Shown here one piece after another: positions 23,038 through 33,782 of a stretch of 64,000 nt of DNA. Each line of letters opens with the position of its first letter. The stretch's first letter is position 1. Location: NCBI GenBank assembly GCA_958450325.1, contig OY288239.1:54951049-55015048 (forward strand). The letters run 5' to 3'. The notes below the pieces were generated by a model, which was given only the letters and a program-made list of their open reading frames with translations, had not been told where the DNA came from and did no database searches. This DNA is from Agrostemma githago. Its lineage: Eukaryota; Streptophyta; Magnoliopsida; Caryophyllales; Caryophyllaceae. The position numbers were made by a program, and so were the translations under genes.

Positions 23038-23219
23038 GTGTGTCTTCAATCTAAGAAATTTGAAAAATGTTAGCATCAATGAAACGTCGTACAATAACAT
23101 ATAAATTAAGTTAAAGATTGTAAACCGATTGTATTTGAAAAGTACAGCCAAATTAACATAATGTCAAGTTCAGTTACATAACCTAATCTTCATCACTATC
23201 ACTATCACTACTACTATAT

Positions 23220-24974
23220 TCATTTTCTGGAAAAAGTTTCTGGAAAAAGAAGACCATCTTTCTCGAAAAAGTTTTTCTCAATATGCATGACATCTAAGTT
23301 GTGTCGAATTAACAACGATTTCCAATAAGGAAGTTCCCAGAATATGGATTGTTTCCACCAACCTTCTTTCTTATCCTTTAGTCTTTTTAATTCTTGATCG
23401 GTAGCATCAACTATTTTTGGTAACTTCTTTACCGACTCCCACACCTCATCCCCTTTGAGTCTTGTCGACGCAATTATACTCTCATTTAGCCGCTTCTTTA
23501 AAAAATGCTTGCAATTCGTTCGAAAAGGATGGTCACTCGATAAAAATTGGCGGTGACAATCAAACCAACAAACCTTCGAACTATTTTTGAGCCAAAATGA
23601 TCTATGATTTGTCACCTTACAATACGGACATGCATGATACCCTGTTGTTGTCCAACAGGAAAGCATACCGTATGCAGGAAAATCATTAATAGTCCACATT
23701 AAAGCGGCCTTTAGTTGGAAGTTCTTTTGTTTCGAGACATCGTACGTGAAAACGCCGGTATCCCATAACTGTTTTAACTCCTCGATCAGTGGTTGAAGAT
23801 ATACATCCATATTTGACTTAGGATTTTTAGGACCAGGAACAATTAGTGATAAGAACATGAATTGTTTCTTCAGGCACAACCAAGGAGGAAGGTTGTAAGG
23901 AGTTACAATTACTGGCCAACATGAATAAGACTTCCCAAATTGGCCGTACGGTGAAAATCCATCGGTGCACAACCCGAGACGGACATTGCATGGCTCGCTT
24001 GCAAACTCTGGATGCAGTCGATCAAAAGTTTTCCATGCTTCTCCATCACTTGGATGTGCCATTGTTCCGCTAACCCTTAGGCGAGAGTTTTTATGGTGCC
24101 AACTCATCTCTCCCGCAATGTGTTTGGTTGCATATAGTCTTTGTAACCTCGGTCCAAGTGGGAAATAAGTTAGTACTTTACTTGCTACTCGCTTTCCCCT
24201 GGAATTCGGTTTAATGGACTTATATCGATCCAAATGACATTTTTTACATTTATCTAGTGCATCATCTTCTTTCCAAAAGAGCATACATCCATTAGAACAT
24301 GCGTCGATCTTCTTGTGTGAAAGTTGAAGACCCTTGAGAACATTCTTAATCTCATAAAAATTGCGGGACATAACATTATTCGACTTTGGAAGGATGTCAG
24401 CAATTAACGACACCAAAGCATCCAACAATCTTAGAGGCATGTTAAACTCACACTTAAGTGTTAACATCCTTGCAGCCACTTGCAACAAACTTGCATCACT
24501 TCCGTCGCATACTAGTTGTTCCGCATTTTTTAGCAATTCAAAGAAGGAGGACACTTGAGGGTTAGGGGTTTCAAAATATACTTCTTCGTCACTGATGTTG
24601 TCGGGATTGAGTCGCTCCTCCCATATTTCATCGACAACAGGACGAAGTGCATGTTCCACAAACTCTCGATAAGGATTTTCATTCTGAACTACACTTGCAC
24701 TACTATCCTCGATATTTTTCTCTCCATGGCACGACCAAACATAATAGTGACGAGTGAAACCATTCAAATACAAGTGATCTTTGACATCTTCTACGTGTAA
24801 CAAAGCTTCGTTCTTGCATTTCTTACATGGACACCTAAATTCATTGTCGCTTATGTACGTATCACTTTGTTTAGCAAACCGAATAAATGCATCAACCCCA
24901 TTTGCAAATTCACGCTTAGGTATCTTTTTTTCATCTACTCGATCATACATCCAACGTCGTTCTAATCTTTCCAT
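23220..24974 (-). pseudogene. CACTA-2 TNP2-like transposase, 3' half deleted
   Basis: A 584-codon frame starts MERLERRWMYDRVDEKK. It has the transposase-associated domain with Cys motif FRCPCKKCKNE (about residues 45-55), then Transposase_21 with GLCTDGFSPYGQFGKSYSCW and WTINDFPAYGMLSCWTT, and reaches LDVMHIEKNFFEK. The sequence then jumps to a short tail, and a shifted frame directly after it reads ENEYSSSDSDSDED before a stop near 23185. That looks like the acidic C-terminus of the full gene, so DUF4218, DUF4216 and intervening exons were lost by internal deletion. The N-terminal part has no stop, unlike the CACTA-1 copy, but it should not be active without its C-terminal half. Confidence 0.85.
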
Positions 24975-25029
24975 TGAGCCTATTGAGCAAAGTCAAATGA
25001 AAATAAATTTCGTTATATTCAGTATAGTG

Positions 25030-25240
25030 AATTTTATGATCAATGTGATGGAAGAGTATTTCGCTAATAATCCGGCTGCATTTTTGCCAATCACAACTCC
25101 CATCCTCATTCTTTAGCTTCTCATACAAATCAGGAAAAAAGAAGAGCTTAGTTACTGATAACCAAGCACGTCTCCATTGTTTAGACAACACGCTCGTCTG
25201 TGCAGCATTGCAAATTGGCAATTTTTCGAGGATTGCTTAG
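25030..25240 (-). pseudogene. Captured F-box protein gene fragment
   Basis: The minus frame reads ILEKLPICNAAQTSVLSKQW, then RRAWLSVTKL and FFPDLYEKLKNE. This is the classic F-box segment of plant F-box/LRR/FBD proteins (LPxxxAxxTSVLSKxWRxxW), continuing with CSRIISEILFHHIDHKIH, the usual linker before the repeats. F-box proteins recruit substrates to SCF ubiquitin ligases. Only about 70 codons are present, inside CACTA-2 directly upstream of the TNP2-like start, with no start codon in context and no LRR or FBD. It is a transduplicated fragment carried by the transposon. Confidence 0.75.
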
Positions 25241-25281
25241 TTACTTATAGTGTAGGTTCATACTTTGTATTAAATTTTTTA

Positions 25282-25590
25282 GGTGTTTCGAGTCAGGTGT
25301 CTTTTATCTTAGTGTGAAGGTGGACAAGATTATGGAAGGAGTTGATGGAAAAAGTATTGTCGCTTGTGAAGGTGGTATCAATATTCCTTGCAGGTAAACT
25401 AACAGATGCAATGTTAGTTGTTTCATTGTTATGAACTATTAAGAGGCACTGTACTAAACTATCATGATCTTAGGCTTGCGACTGTTGCATCTGGTGCAGC
25501 ATCTGGAAGGCTTCTGGAGTATGAAGTTGGTGGCCCAAGGGTTTGTGTGCAAACAGCCATGGTTTAGAGGTGGAGGTATGCTAAGCACTA
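25282..25590 (+). pseudogene. Captured two-exon host gene fragment, unidentified
   Basis: The plus frame reads FESGVFYLSVKVDKIMEGVD and CEGGINIPC up to a donor CAG|GTAAAC at 25394. After an intron ending ATCTTAG it continues LATVASGAASGRLLEYEVGG and PRVCVQTAMV, then a TAG, with an in-frame RWRYAKHYPK beyond. The joined frame stays open across the intron, as expected for a real gene piece. I do not recognise the family. The retained intron shows capture at the DNA level. It lies next to the F-box fragment but on the opposite strand. Confidence 0.55.
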
Positions 25591-25599
25591 CCCTAAATA

Positions 25600-26242
25600 A
25601 ACCATTTTTTTAAGTCATTTACAAGTAAGTATACGTGATCAAAAGACAATGACCGGCTCAACAAAAGTACTACTACTACTACTGCCTACTGCTCCGGGAT
25701 AATTAATGTATAGAAATAATGGATCAGTATAAGTAATTTTCTTTGAATTTATTTTAGATACTTTGCCCCTTATATATCCGTCAGTCCAGTCTTCAGTGTA
25801 CTCCACTACTGAACTGGACTGTCAAATACGAGTATGAGTATGAGTATGTATATACGAGTAGTATGTAATGAAGTAGGGAAGCTAGCTTGGTTCTGGGACT
25901 GGGATGATTGGTAGCTGGAGTACTCTGCCAACTACATACATACATACATACATACTTTCACCAATTAACAGGTAGGATTTCAGGCTCAATTCATATTATA
26001 TGCTCATTCATTCTTATTTCTTTGCATAATACATACTCTGCTTACACCCTTGTTTAAAGCTACTCCAGCTTGCTTACGTCAATTCAATTCATCAAATGAT
26101 CGAATAGCTAGCTAGCTAAATATCCTAATGATGTCGTTCCCGGATTTCTATTTACTGTAGACTCTACTCGTAGTAGATAGGAGTACATTATATTAGCTTC
26201 CTTCTGAAATGTCAGCTGCAACAAATGACCCTAATACATGAA
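25600..26242. other. CACTA-2 non-coding spacer with microsatellites
   Basis: No gene seen. Short repeats include GAGTAT at about 25828-25850, ACATACAT at about 25935-25960 and TAGCTAGC near 26107. An ACAAATGACCCTAATACATG phrase occurs at 26221 and again just after the MITE near 26512. Confidence 0.4.
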
Positions 26243-26245
26243 TTA

Positions 26246-26446
26246 GGCCCTGTTCTCCTGAACTTATATTCAGACAGTTTCAGTTCAGTTCAGTTCAGTT
26301 CAGACAGTTTCAGTTCAGTTCAGTTCAGACACATTCAGTTCAGTTCAGTTCAGACACATTCAGTTCAGTTCAGTTCAGTTCAGTTCAGTTCAGACACATT
26401 CAGTTCGGTTCAGTTCAGTTCAGTTTAAGTCCAGGAGAACAGGGCC
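26246..26446. mobile_element. Tourist-like (PIF/Harbinger) MITE, 201 bp, TTCAG-rich
   Basis: The termini are GGCCCTGTTCTCCTGAACTTA and an inverse with one mismatch. TTA flanks both sides (26243-26245 and 26447-26449), the TSD expected for PIF/Harbinger elements. The interior is almost wholly variants of TTCAG with spacer phrases CAGACAG and CAGACACA. It is the deepest insertion in the nest. It has no coding capacity. Confidence 0.85.
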
Positions 26447-26787
26447 TTATTTTCTCAATCAGATTATTTTCTGCCTGACTTAGCTTCGCTTTTTTTGTCA
26501 TTATTCTGATGCAACAAATGACCCTAATACATGCACTGGTTGCATACTAGCTTCGCAATCACTCTTGTACACCATACTAGCCTACATACACACACACTTA
26601 ACCCTAATACATGTACTGCTGAATTCATATATATTAACCCTAATACAACTTAATACAACTCATACTTAACCCTAATTTAACATCTAATTGATCATAATTT
26701 CAGTAAATCAAGCCTCATTAAATCAAGCCTCATCTAATTGATCACAATTTAAAATAATTAGGGTTTAGATATACCAGATTTTCAGAG
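26447..26787. other. CACTA-2 spacer right of the MITE
   Basis: AT-rich DNA with repeated TAACCCTAATACA phrases. No gene seen. Confidence 0.35.
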
Positions 26788-27057
26788 ATGACAACAAGGG
26801 CAGTGGACGGCGACAGACAACGACGACCGGCGACAGACAACGACGGCCGACGAAGGGGAAGAAAACGACGCCGGCAAAGGGGAACGGAGGAACGAGCAGC
26901 GACGGAGGACGGCGAGGGACGTGCAGTGACAGTGATGTACGGCGAGGGACGACCGGCAACGTCGACGGCGGCGAGGGACACCGGAGAGGGTGAAAGGAAG
27001 GGGATGGGTTTTGGGTTTCTCAATTTCTTTGTTAAGGGGGGAGGGGTTTGGGCATAG
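26788..27057 (-). promoter_or_regulatory. GC-rich island of CACTA-2
   Basis: CpG-dense DNA with repeated CGACGACGG, GGCGACAGACAACGAC and GGCGAGGGACG phrases lies upstream of the leftward transposase genes and inside the right terminus. Frames on both strands stay open only because of composition. It matches CACTA-1's island in position and character, and resembles the Spm control region (inference). Confidence 0.5.
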
Positions 27058-27117
27058 TGAATGAATAACTGAAGGGGGAGGGGATTGGGATTCGTCGGGT
27101 TTTTTTTTTTAAGTCGA

Positions 27118-27402
27118 GAATTATTGTGACGGCCTAGCCGTCCCAAATCTCCGTCACAATTGCTTATTTTGGACGGCCTCGCCGTCACAAATCTAGGACT
27201 CCGTCAAAAATTTAACCCGCTAGGATTATAGGAGTTGGCGCCCAACATATGTGACGGACTATTTCATGTTTGGGACGGCGTCGCCGTCACAAATATTGAT
27301 CCGTCGAAATTTGGAGAAAATCCGTCGAATTTTTTAGATTTTTTACGGAATTTTTGCTCCGTCGCTATTTTTCCGTCGTTAACGCGAGTGATTTTAGTAG
27401 TG
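27118..27402. repeat. CACTA-2 right terminus and subterminal repeats
   Basis: Copies of GTGACGGC..GCCGTCACAA occur at about 27124, 27172 and 27250-27290, with half-sites CCGTCG up to the terminus. The end GTAGTG at 27402 is followed by the ATC duplication. Confidence 0.88.
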
Positions 27403-27405
27403 ATC

Positions 27406-27599
27406 GTTCCTCCGCTTCGTTGGCTCCGAAAAGTGTATGTATTGAGTCGGAATCACTCCAACTCTTCACGAATGATCTCGGGAACCTGAAACGAGTTAGA
27501 GGAAGCATAAGTAGCCCATAAATCGCTCCCAAGGAGCGATTCCACAAGGAAAATGGGACCAAAACACTACAAAATAGGCACTACAAACTACACTTATAA
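27406..27599 (-). repeat. 3' LTR of Athila derivative, second piece
   Basis: It aligns with 35426-35619. In element direction this is the LTR start. The expected TG terminus reads TT here, against TG in the 5' LTR, one substitution. Confidence 0.88.
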
Positions 27600-27612
27600 C
27601 CCCCCCACACTT
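27600..27612 (-). other. Polypurine tract of Athila derivative
   Basis: On the minus strand AAGTGTGGGGGG precedes the 3' LTR. The same position in the right-flank Athila-like element reads AAGTGTGGGGGAG (58415-58427). Confidence 0.8.
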
Positions 27613-30600
27613 AACCCTTACTCGCCCTCGAGTAAGCACACACTATCTACTAAACTATCCGAGGCGGTTTTAGCGCACCCTACGCCCTTTCAACTCACGC
27701 GATAACACTTAGAGGACAAGTGCTATCCGCAAGGCAAGTGGGGTCTTGCGACAAAACTGTAGATGCAACCGGACACAAAACACATAAACAACAAACACAC
27801 AAACAAACAAACAAACAAAAATCGGTTGCACCCAAAAGAAAACAAATACCGCTTCCCTCAAACAAGCGGTGAAAGAAGCACCGGTTTAGGACTCAAGGCA
27901 AGTGACAATGTTCCCAAGCTAGCAATACAAACCAAAATGGACAAAACCCTAATAGTATGACGACAAAGCAACAAAAACGTTGGTAACTTACCTCGGTTCC
28001 TCCTAACCTTCTAAGAACGTACCACCGGACGATCGGCGGGATGGAAAAAGGATGAACCACGGTGTTAGTCGACACTGTAGGTAAGTGAGACCCCGCCCCC
28101 TTTAGCAAAGAGCCAAGAGGGTCGTCCCATGTCCGAAACCGCCTAACTAGTCCAAGTAAAAAGGTGGAAATATGCAAAATGAGGGAAGACCGACCATTAC
28201 CGCTATCATCCTTCCTAGGGACTCGGTCCTTTGGTAGGCTCTTCACGGTAAAAGTCGGTAAAAGGCTTATTTTGTGAGGAGTGAGGTTTCTATTTTTGTG
28301 AGACGATTTTCTTTTTGCATTTTCTTCTTCTTTTGCATTTTTGCTTTGTGTTGCCATGCCATTTTCTTTTTCTTCTTTTCTATTTTCTTTTTAGGTTTTG
28401 TGCCTTTTCTTTTTCTTCATTCTTTTCTTTCTTTCATTTTCTTTCTTTTTCTTTTCTTTGCCCTTGTTTGGCTTGATTTGGCTTTTTGGCATCTCTTTGT
28501 ATAACAAGAAAGAGAGAATTCAACAAATTGCAAATTTATTTGTGTGGATATGCGTGGGAGGTAGGGTAATGGGTGAGTCGGGGAGCGTCCTTCCCTTCAA
28601 ACCCACAAAAAGTGGAGAACTTGGACTAATCAAACAATCCTAAACATGGTCACCTAAGGGACGAGACTCGGTAACCAAGGCCTTTTCACACCGTGGGTGG
28701 TCATAATGGTCAAAATGCAAATCCCGTAGTCAATCCCTAGTAAGCTAGGTGGACTCAAGGTAAAGGACCAACGAAATCATTGATTTAGGGTCATTCTACT
28801 AGACTAAAGTCCAAGACTCGATTTACACTACTAGGAAGGGAAAGTAAGCACTCACACACTAGCCTCTAAACCGGGTTTTCGAAAGCCATTTACACACAAG
28901 ACACACAACAAAACAAAGACGCGACAAAAACAAAAGAAAAAGAAACAAAAGCAAAAAAACAAGAACAACACAAAACGAACACATACATAACACAAACACC
29001 ACCCCTAGCTTCCAAATGAGCAACCAACCAACATCAAACTTTACAAAGCTCCTCCCGAGCACACCACATCACATTCTCCTCCAAATTCCGCAAGAGACAA
29101 AGAAGGAAAAAGGGATAGAAGATGTTACCGGACATCTTGAAAGCTTTCCAAAGCCATCGGTGGTTTAAGCAACCTATAAGGAAAGGGGGGGCAAACACAC
29201 ACAACAAAACAAATATACGAGACAACGACACAAAAAGGAAAAGACACAAAAGAAAATCTTTTTGATTTTTGTGAAAAAATTTCAAATTTTTAGGATTTTT
29301 AAAGATTTTTAGAAAAACTACGAAAATAAAACTAACTACGATAGAATATCGCTCCCCCACACTTAAGCCGAGCCATGTCCTCATGCTCGACCGTAGTGCA
29401 TGGGAGCACAAAAGAAAATAAAAGAAACTACGAAAATAAGGCTAAAAATCAAAAATAAAGTGGAGAAAAGGGTAGAAGGCGTCCGGCCGGGGTGTAGTCA
29501 AGTCACCATGGGCCGAGACGAGAAAAGATATGGAAGGGGGAAGGAAATAAAAGGAAATGGGAGGGGAGGACTAGGTGTAATCAAGTCACCTAGCCCGGAT
29601 TCCGCCTAAATCCGCCTAAATCCTACGAAAAAGTGTGAAAATCTTGAAAAATTTGGATTTTGAAATGACTCTCGATGTAGTCACGTCATCGAGAGTCGGG
29701 AGCAACCATACTAAGCCCTCGAAGGCCACCATGACACAAAGGATATAAGGGAAAGGGAATAAACAAATGAAGACAAGCTATAAAAACGGAAAAGAGAGGA
29801 TAGTTGCCGTACCGTACGGTTAGCAACTCACTCGCTCCATCGTCTGATAAATCAATATCGGCATGTAGCAAGTCGTCGTCGTGATTCCTTCCCAATCGCG
29901 GTACGGTTCCATGGTTGGGGCACCAAAGTAAAATGGGGTGGGTTTTGATGTGAAAATCGGGTTAACGTGACGAGAAAGTGAGGTGAATATGTATGTGAGG
30001 TGTAGGGGTCATATAATGAAGGTAAGGACATGTAGGGAGGTTGGGAGGGGGTATACAATGGTTGGGTGGACTCAAATGACGAAGAAAAGGCCAAAGGAGG
30101 ACATGGGGTCCATCCCGATCGGGATGTGTGGTCCCGGTCGGGATGACCGTCTCGTCCCGGTCGGGAAGACCTCGTCCCGGTCGGGATGAGCTGTCAGTGA
30201 ACCCATCTTTTGTGCACCTCATCCCGGACGGGATGACATCCTTCCCGGTCGGGATGGGCCTTCCATCCCGGACGGGATGACCTCTTCTAGGCCGGGAAGA
30301 GTCTCCTAACCCTCTATAGCTCCCAAAAGCTCGTTCCGAGCTTCAAAAACCGACTTCCCTTCACACAATCCAAGCTCAAACAATGACCACTCTTCCCTAG
30401 GAATCACTTCCACTTCACACCTATCACAATAAACTCAAATAACACATCAAATTCCCTCCCTCGCATCGCTCATCAATCAATCCAAGTAATCAAGAAGTTC
30501 GCAAAACAAAACAAACTATAAGGGATAGAGATATATACGAAGAGACGGTTCTTGTGGAACTCCGTCAAACCAAGGTGGTGCATTCTTCATTCTTTTTCAA

Positions 30601-30864
30601 CAACAAGAACTAGTTCCATCCCCATCAAGGGCACGAAGGAACAAGTCAAAGGCCCTAGCAAAGTCTTCAATCAAGCTTGAGATATAACCGACCACATACC
30701 AAGGCTCTTCATGGCCTTACCTTGATGTTCCCGGGGCATCCCTATCTTCCAAGTTCAATGACTTGAACTTGTACTTTTGGTCTTTGGGGACATACCCAAA
30801 CGTCCACCGGTCTTCATGTGGCCCCAAGGGAGGCTCATTCTTCTCCTTGCATTTCAACTTGTCA
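27613..30864 (-). mobile_element. Non-coding 3' region of Athila derivative
   Basis: About 3.2 kb between protease and purine tract has no pol domains. It aligns in blocks with 58428-61870 of the right-flank element: the CCACACTTAA start, an ACCGGGTTTTCGAAA block, TTAAGCCGAGCCATGTCC against its 61355 match, and GTGTAATCAAGTCACCTAGC. A short Asp-rich frame near 29840-29890 resembles the C-terminal end of the Athila ORF1-like protein, so pol and most of ORF1 appear deleted. A T-rich segment lies at 28290-28470. Confidence 0.7.
30105..30300. repeat. GC-box inverted-repeat cluster in element interior
   Basis: Seven copies of TCCCGGTCGGGA, TCCCGATCGGGA or TCCCGGACGGGA lie within about 190 bp, spaced mostly 18-25 bp. 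The same box, in inverse form, makes up the minisatellite upstream of the TATA box in both LTRs (20466-20539; 35157-35208). Confidence 0.75.
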
Positions 30865-31662
30865 TCAAGCCCATGAAAATGGGCACTCATCCTCTCCAAT
30901 CTCGGAGTCATCATCCTCAAGTTCACAAGAGTTCTTGTTCAAGCTTGGTCCCGACTCAACCCCTAGATCAATGTTTTTCTTGGCTTGGATCATATTGCAT
31001 GACTCATCATTAGTAGGCGAAGTGTTACCTTGGAGGTCAAACACTAGCTTCTCTTCGCCTAACTCGAAAGTGATCCTACCATTCTTCACATCAATCATAG
31101 CACCGGCGGTATGTAGAAATGGGCGCCCAAGAATAATGGGAGTGATTGCATCTTCCCGCATATCGAGCACGATGAAGTCAACCGGAATGAAGAACTTACC
31201 GATTCTCACCGGCACATCCTCTAGCATCCCCAATGGTCGGTTGAATGAACTATCGGGCATTTGGAGTGTAATAGAAGTATTTTTAAGCTCCTTCATCCCA
31301 AGTCGACAACAAATAGAATAAGGGATGATGCTCACACTCGCACCCAAATCGCATAATGCTCTTTCGATCTTGTAGTGCCCTATGGTGCAAGGGATTGAAA
31401 ATCTACCCGGATCCTTTAACTTTGGAAGCGTAGAACCTTGAATGAGCTCGCTCGCCACTATTGTGAACGCAATGGTCTCTTCCTTGTCGATGGATCTCTT
31501 TCTAGCCAAGATTTCTCTCATAAATTTTCCATATGCTGGGATTTGGGTAAGTATCTCGGTAAATGGGACACTAACATCCAACTTCTTCACAATACTAAGG
31601 AACTTGTCATATTGGCTATCCACCTTGGTTTTCATTTGCCTTGTTAGGAAAGGCAATTTGAT
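30865..31662 (-). pseudogene. Athila-type aspartic protease domain
   Basis: Directly after the gag stop the same frame continues IKLPFLTRQMKTKVDSQYDK, the usual Athila gag-pol linker, then YGKFMREIL and the protease core ALCDLGASVSIIPYS with the DLGAS active-site motif. VDFIVLDMREDAITPIILGR and PFLHTAGAMIDVKNG follow, as in retropepsins of plant Ty3/gypsy elements. The frame ends at 30865 with an acidic tail instead of entering reverse transcriptase. The protease would process Gag, but it lies behind an in-frame TAA at 31663-31665, so it could be made only by readthrough. Confidence 0.85.
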
Positions 31663-33782
31663 TTAGATCTTGTTTTGCTCAATAGGGGTGGACTCTTCAA
31701 ACGACACTTTCCTTTTACCCTTGTCTTTTGCTTGAAGTGGAGGAAGCTTGTCTTGTTGGGGTTTCTCAATCTCCCATAAGACTTGCTCCTCCATTGGATT
31801 ATCAAAACTTGAGCTTTCTTGAATTGGAGATGCCATTTTCTTTGTCGGTTCTTGCATTGGCTCTTGCTCACTAGGGAATGGAGGGGAGTCATAAGATGTA
31901 CCTCTCCTTGTGGTGATAGCATTTACATGCTGAAATGTCGGTGTTTCACCTTGAGAAGGTAGTTGCCCCTTTTGTCTTGAGGAGATCCCCGAAGCAAGTT
32001 GAGATACTTGAGTTTCAAGCATCTTCATACGGGCATCTCTTGACGCGTTTTCCCCTTGAATATAAGCAAAGAGCTCTTGATGGTTTCTTGATATGTCCAT
32101 TTGACTCTTTTGCATATCCATCATAGATTTTTGAATGTCGAATTCCCGAGGTGGAGATGATAGATTATGCGGAGTATCGGTGATGGCGAGAGGAATTCCA
32201 TAATCATGAGTAGGAGACCGGCTCCTAGGCTTGCTTTGTTGTTGATTACCTTGTGTAGCTTGTTGTTGACGGTTCCCTTGGAACCCATGAGAATTGCCTT
32301 GATTAAGGCCTTGATTGTTGCCATGGTTGTGGTTTTGATAGCCTTGGTTGAAGTTCCCTTGTTGGAACCCTTGATTGTTGTTGTGGAAGGTACCTTGGTT
32401 GTTTTGCTTGAAGTTGTTGAAGGGTCTTGGATTACCCACATAACCTTGGTTGTTGTCCCTTAGGGGAGGTGGAACATAGGGACGATGTTGTTGTTGATGT
32501 TGAAAGGCTTGTTGTTGTGGGACTTGATTGGAAGCTTGGTATTGATTAGAGTAGGAGGCACCTTGCTTGAATGCTTGAAAAGCATTCACTTGCTCAATAC
32601 TTCCTTGGCATTGCATAGGATTATGACCAATGATTCCACAAGTATCGCACATCCCATAATAAGGCAAAGGAGGTGCAAATCCCAAAGCATTCACTTCTTG
32701 AATTGAGTGCTGATGGGAGGAACCAATGCTTTGAACTTGAGTGAGGTGGCCTTGGAGCTTCTTGTCAATGGTCTCCATGTGTGTCTTCAATTGAGCTCCA
32801 AGGTCAATGCTTAATTGAGTAATAGCATCAACCTCGTGCCTACCTCCTCGATTTGCCTTCCTAGGCCTAGAGTATTGTGAATTATGCACCGCCATCTCTT
32901 CGATTCTCGCCCAAGTTTGGTCGTCATCGACCTCGGTAAACCTACCATTGGAGCCCATGTTGAGTATAGTTCTTGAGTCCTCATAAAGACCATTCCAAAA
33001 TTGTTGGACTAAGAACCATTGTGAAAGTCCATGATGAGGGCACGATCTAACCAAAGACTTAAACCTCTCCCAAGCCTCATAAAGGCTCTCTTCATCCCGT
33101 TGTTGGAAACCGGTGATGGAGGCCCTAAGCAAATTAGTCTTCTCCGGAGGGTAGAAAGTTTGGTAGAACGCCAATGCAAGCTTCTTCCAAGTGTCGATGC
33201 CCATGGTTGCCCTATCGAGACTCTTAATCCATTGCTTCGCTTTTCCAATAAGAGAAAACGGGAAGAGTACCCAACGAATTTGATCTTGAGTAACCCCGGG
33301 TTGAGAGATAGCGTCGCAATAATCGGAGAAGGTCTCCATGTGTTGGTGCGGGTTTCGGTGGGCAAACCACTAAATTGATTCCTTTCCACAAGTTGGATAA
33401 TGAAGTGAGTCTTAGCCGTAAAATTTCCGGCATAAGCGGCCGGTAGAGCATTAGGTCCCGGCAAGACGTCTTCCGTGAATGTAGAGTGGGATGAAAACTT
33501 AGGCATTCTTGGATATAAGGGAGAAGATGGTGGTGTAGACGGTGTTGATGTAGATGAAGAGGGGGAACTAGGGGCAGAATATCCAAAGGGATTGGTGAAA
33601 TTCCCTTCGGCCGTCTCTTGAAATGCTTGCTCAAAATCACTTCCTTGAGCTTGCTCTTGATGAGTATAGCTTGCACTTGGTTGAGAGATCCTAACCCGGT
33701 TAAACGTCCGTTGGCGAAAAGCTCGAAAAAGCCTCTCCGGCTCTGGATTAAAGGGAAAGAATTTGCCTCCCCGCCTAGGCAT
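31663..33782 (-). pseudogene. Athila-type gag, one frameshift
   Basis: The reading starts MPRRGGKFFPFNPEPERLFR at 33782 and runs to FIIQLVERNQFSGLPTE, then shifts frame near 33345-33365. The second frame from 33339 has the retrotransposon gag domain (QIRWVLFPFSLIGKAKQWIK, then WKKLALAFYQTFYPPEKTN, FQQRDEESLYEAWERFKSLV). A zinc knuckle CDTCGIIGHNPMQC has C-x2-C-x4-H-x4-C spacing, and a long Asn/Gln/Gly-rich stretch follows. Gag forms the particle that packages element RNA. The single shift and the terminal TAA are the only breaks, so loss of function looks recent. The primer site is 200 bp upstream. Confidence 0.9.

Larger units (their letters stand above)
20760..27402 (-). mobile_element. CACTA-2 (En/Spm-type) transposon, 6.6 kb
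   Basis: Termini are CACTACAAAAAAAC at 20760 and GATTTTAGTAGTG at 27402. The TSD ATC is at 20757-20759 and 27403-27405. The sister LTR shows the unfilled site with one ATC at 35423-35425. Subterminal repeats are built on TTGTGACGGC and its inverse. Genes run leftward: a truncated TNP2-like gene (24974-23220) and a TNPA-like gene (23037-21477). Between TNP2 and the right end lie two host-gene fragments, a Tourist-like MITE and a GC-rich island. It cannot make full TNP2 and probably depended on another copy. Confidence 0.93.

Noticed and set aside
26742..27188. Long frames on both strands in the GC-rich part of CACTA-2
   Set aside because: High GC removes stop codons; the repeated CGACGACGG composition explains the frames and no domain is seen.
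28274..28643. Phe-rich frames that look like membrane proteins
   Set aside because: They are T-rich non-coding DNA in the 3' region of the Athila derivative; the matching region at 59090-59250 is equally T-rich but encodes something different.
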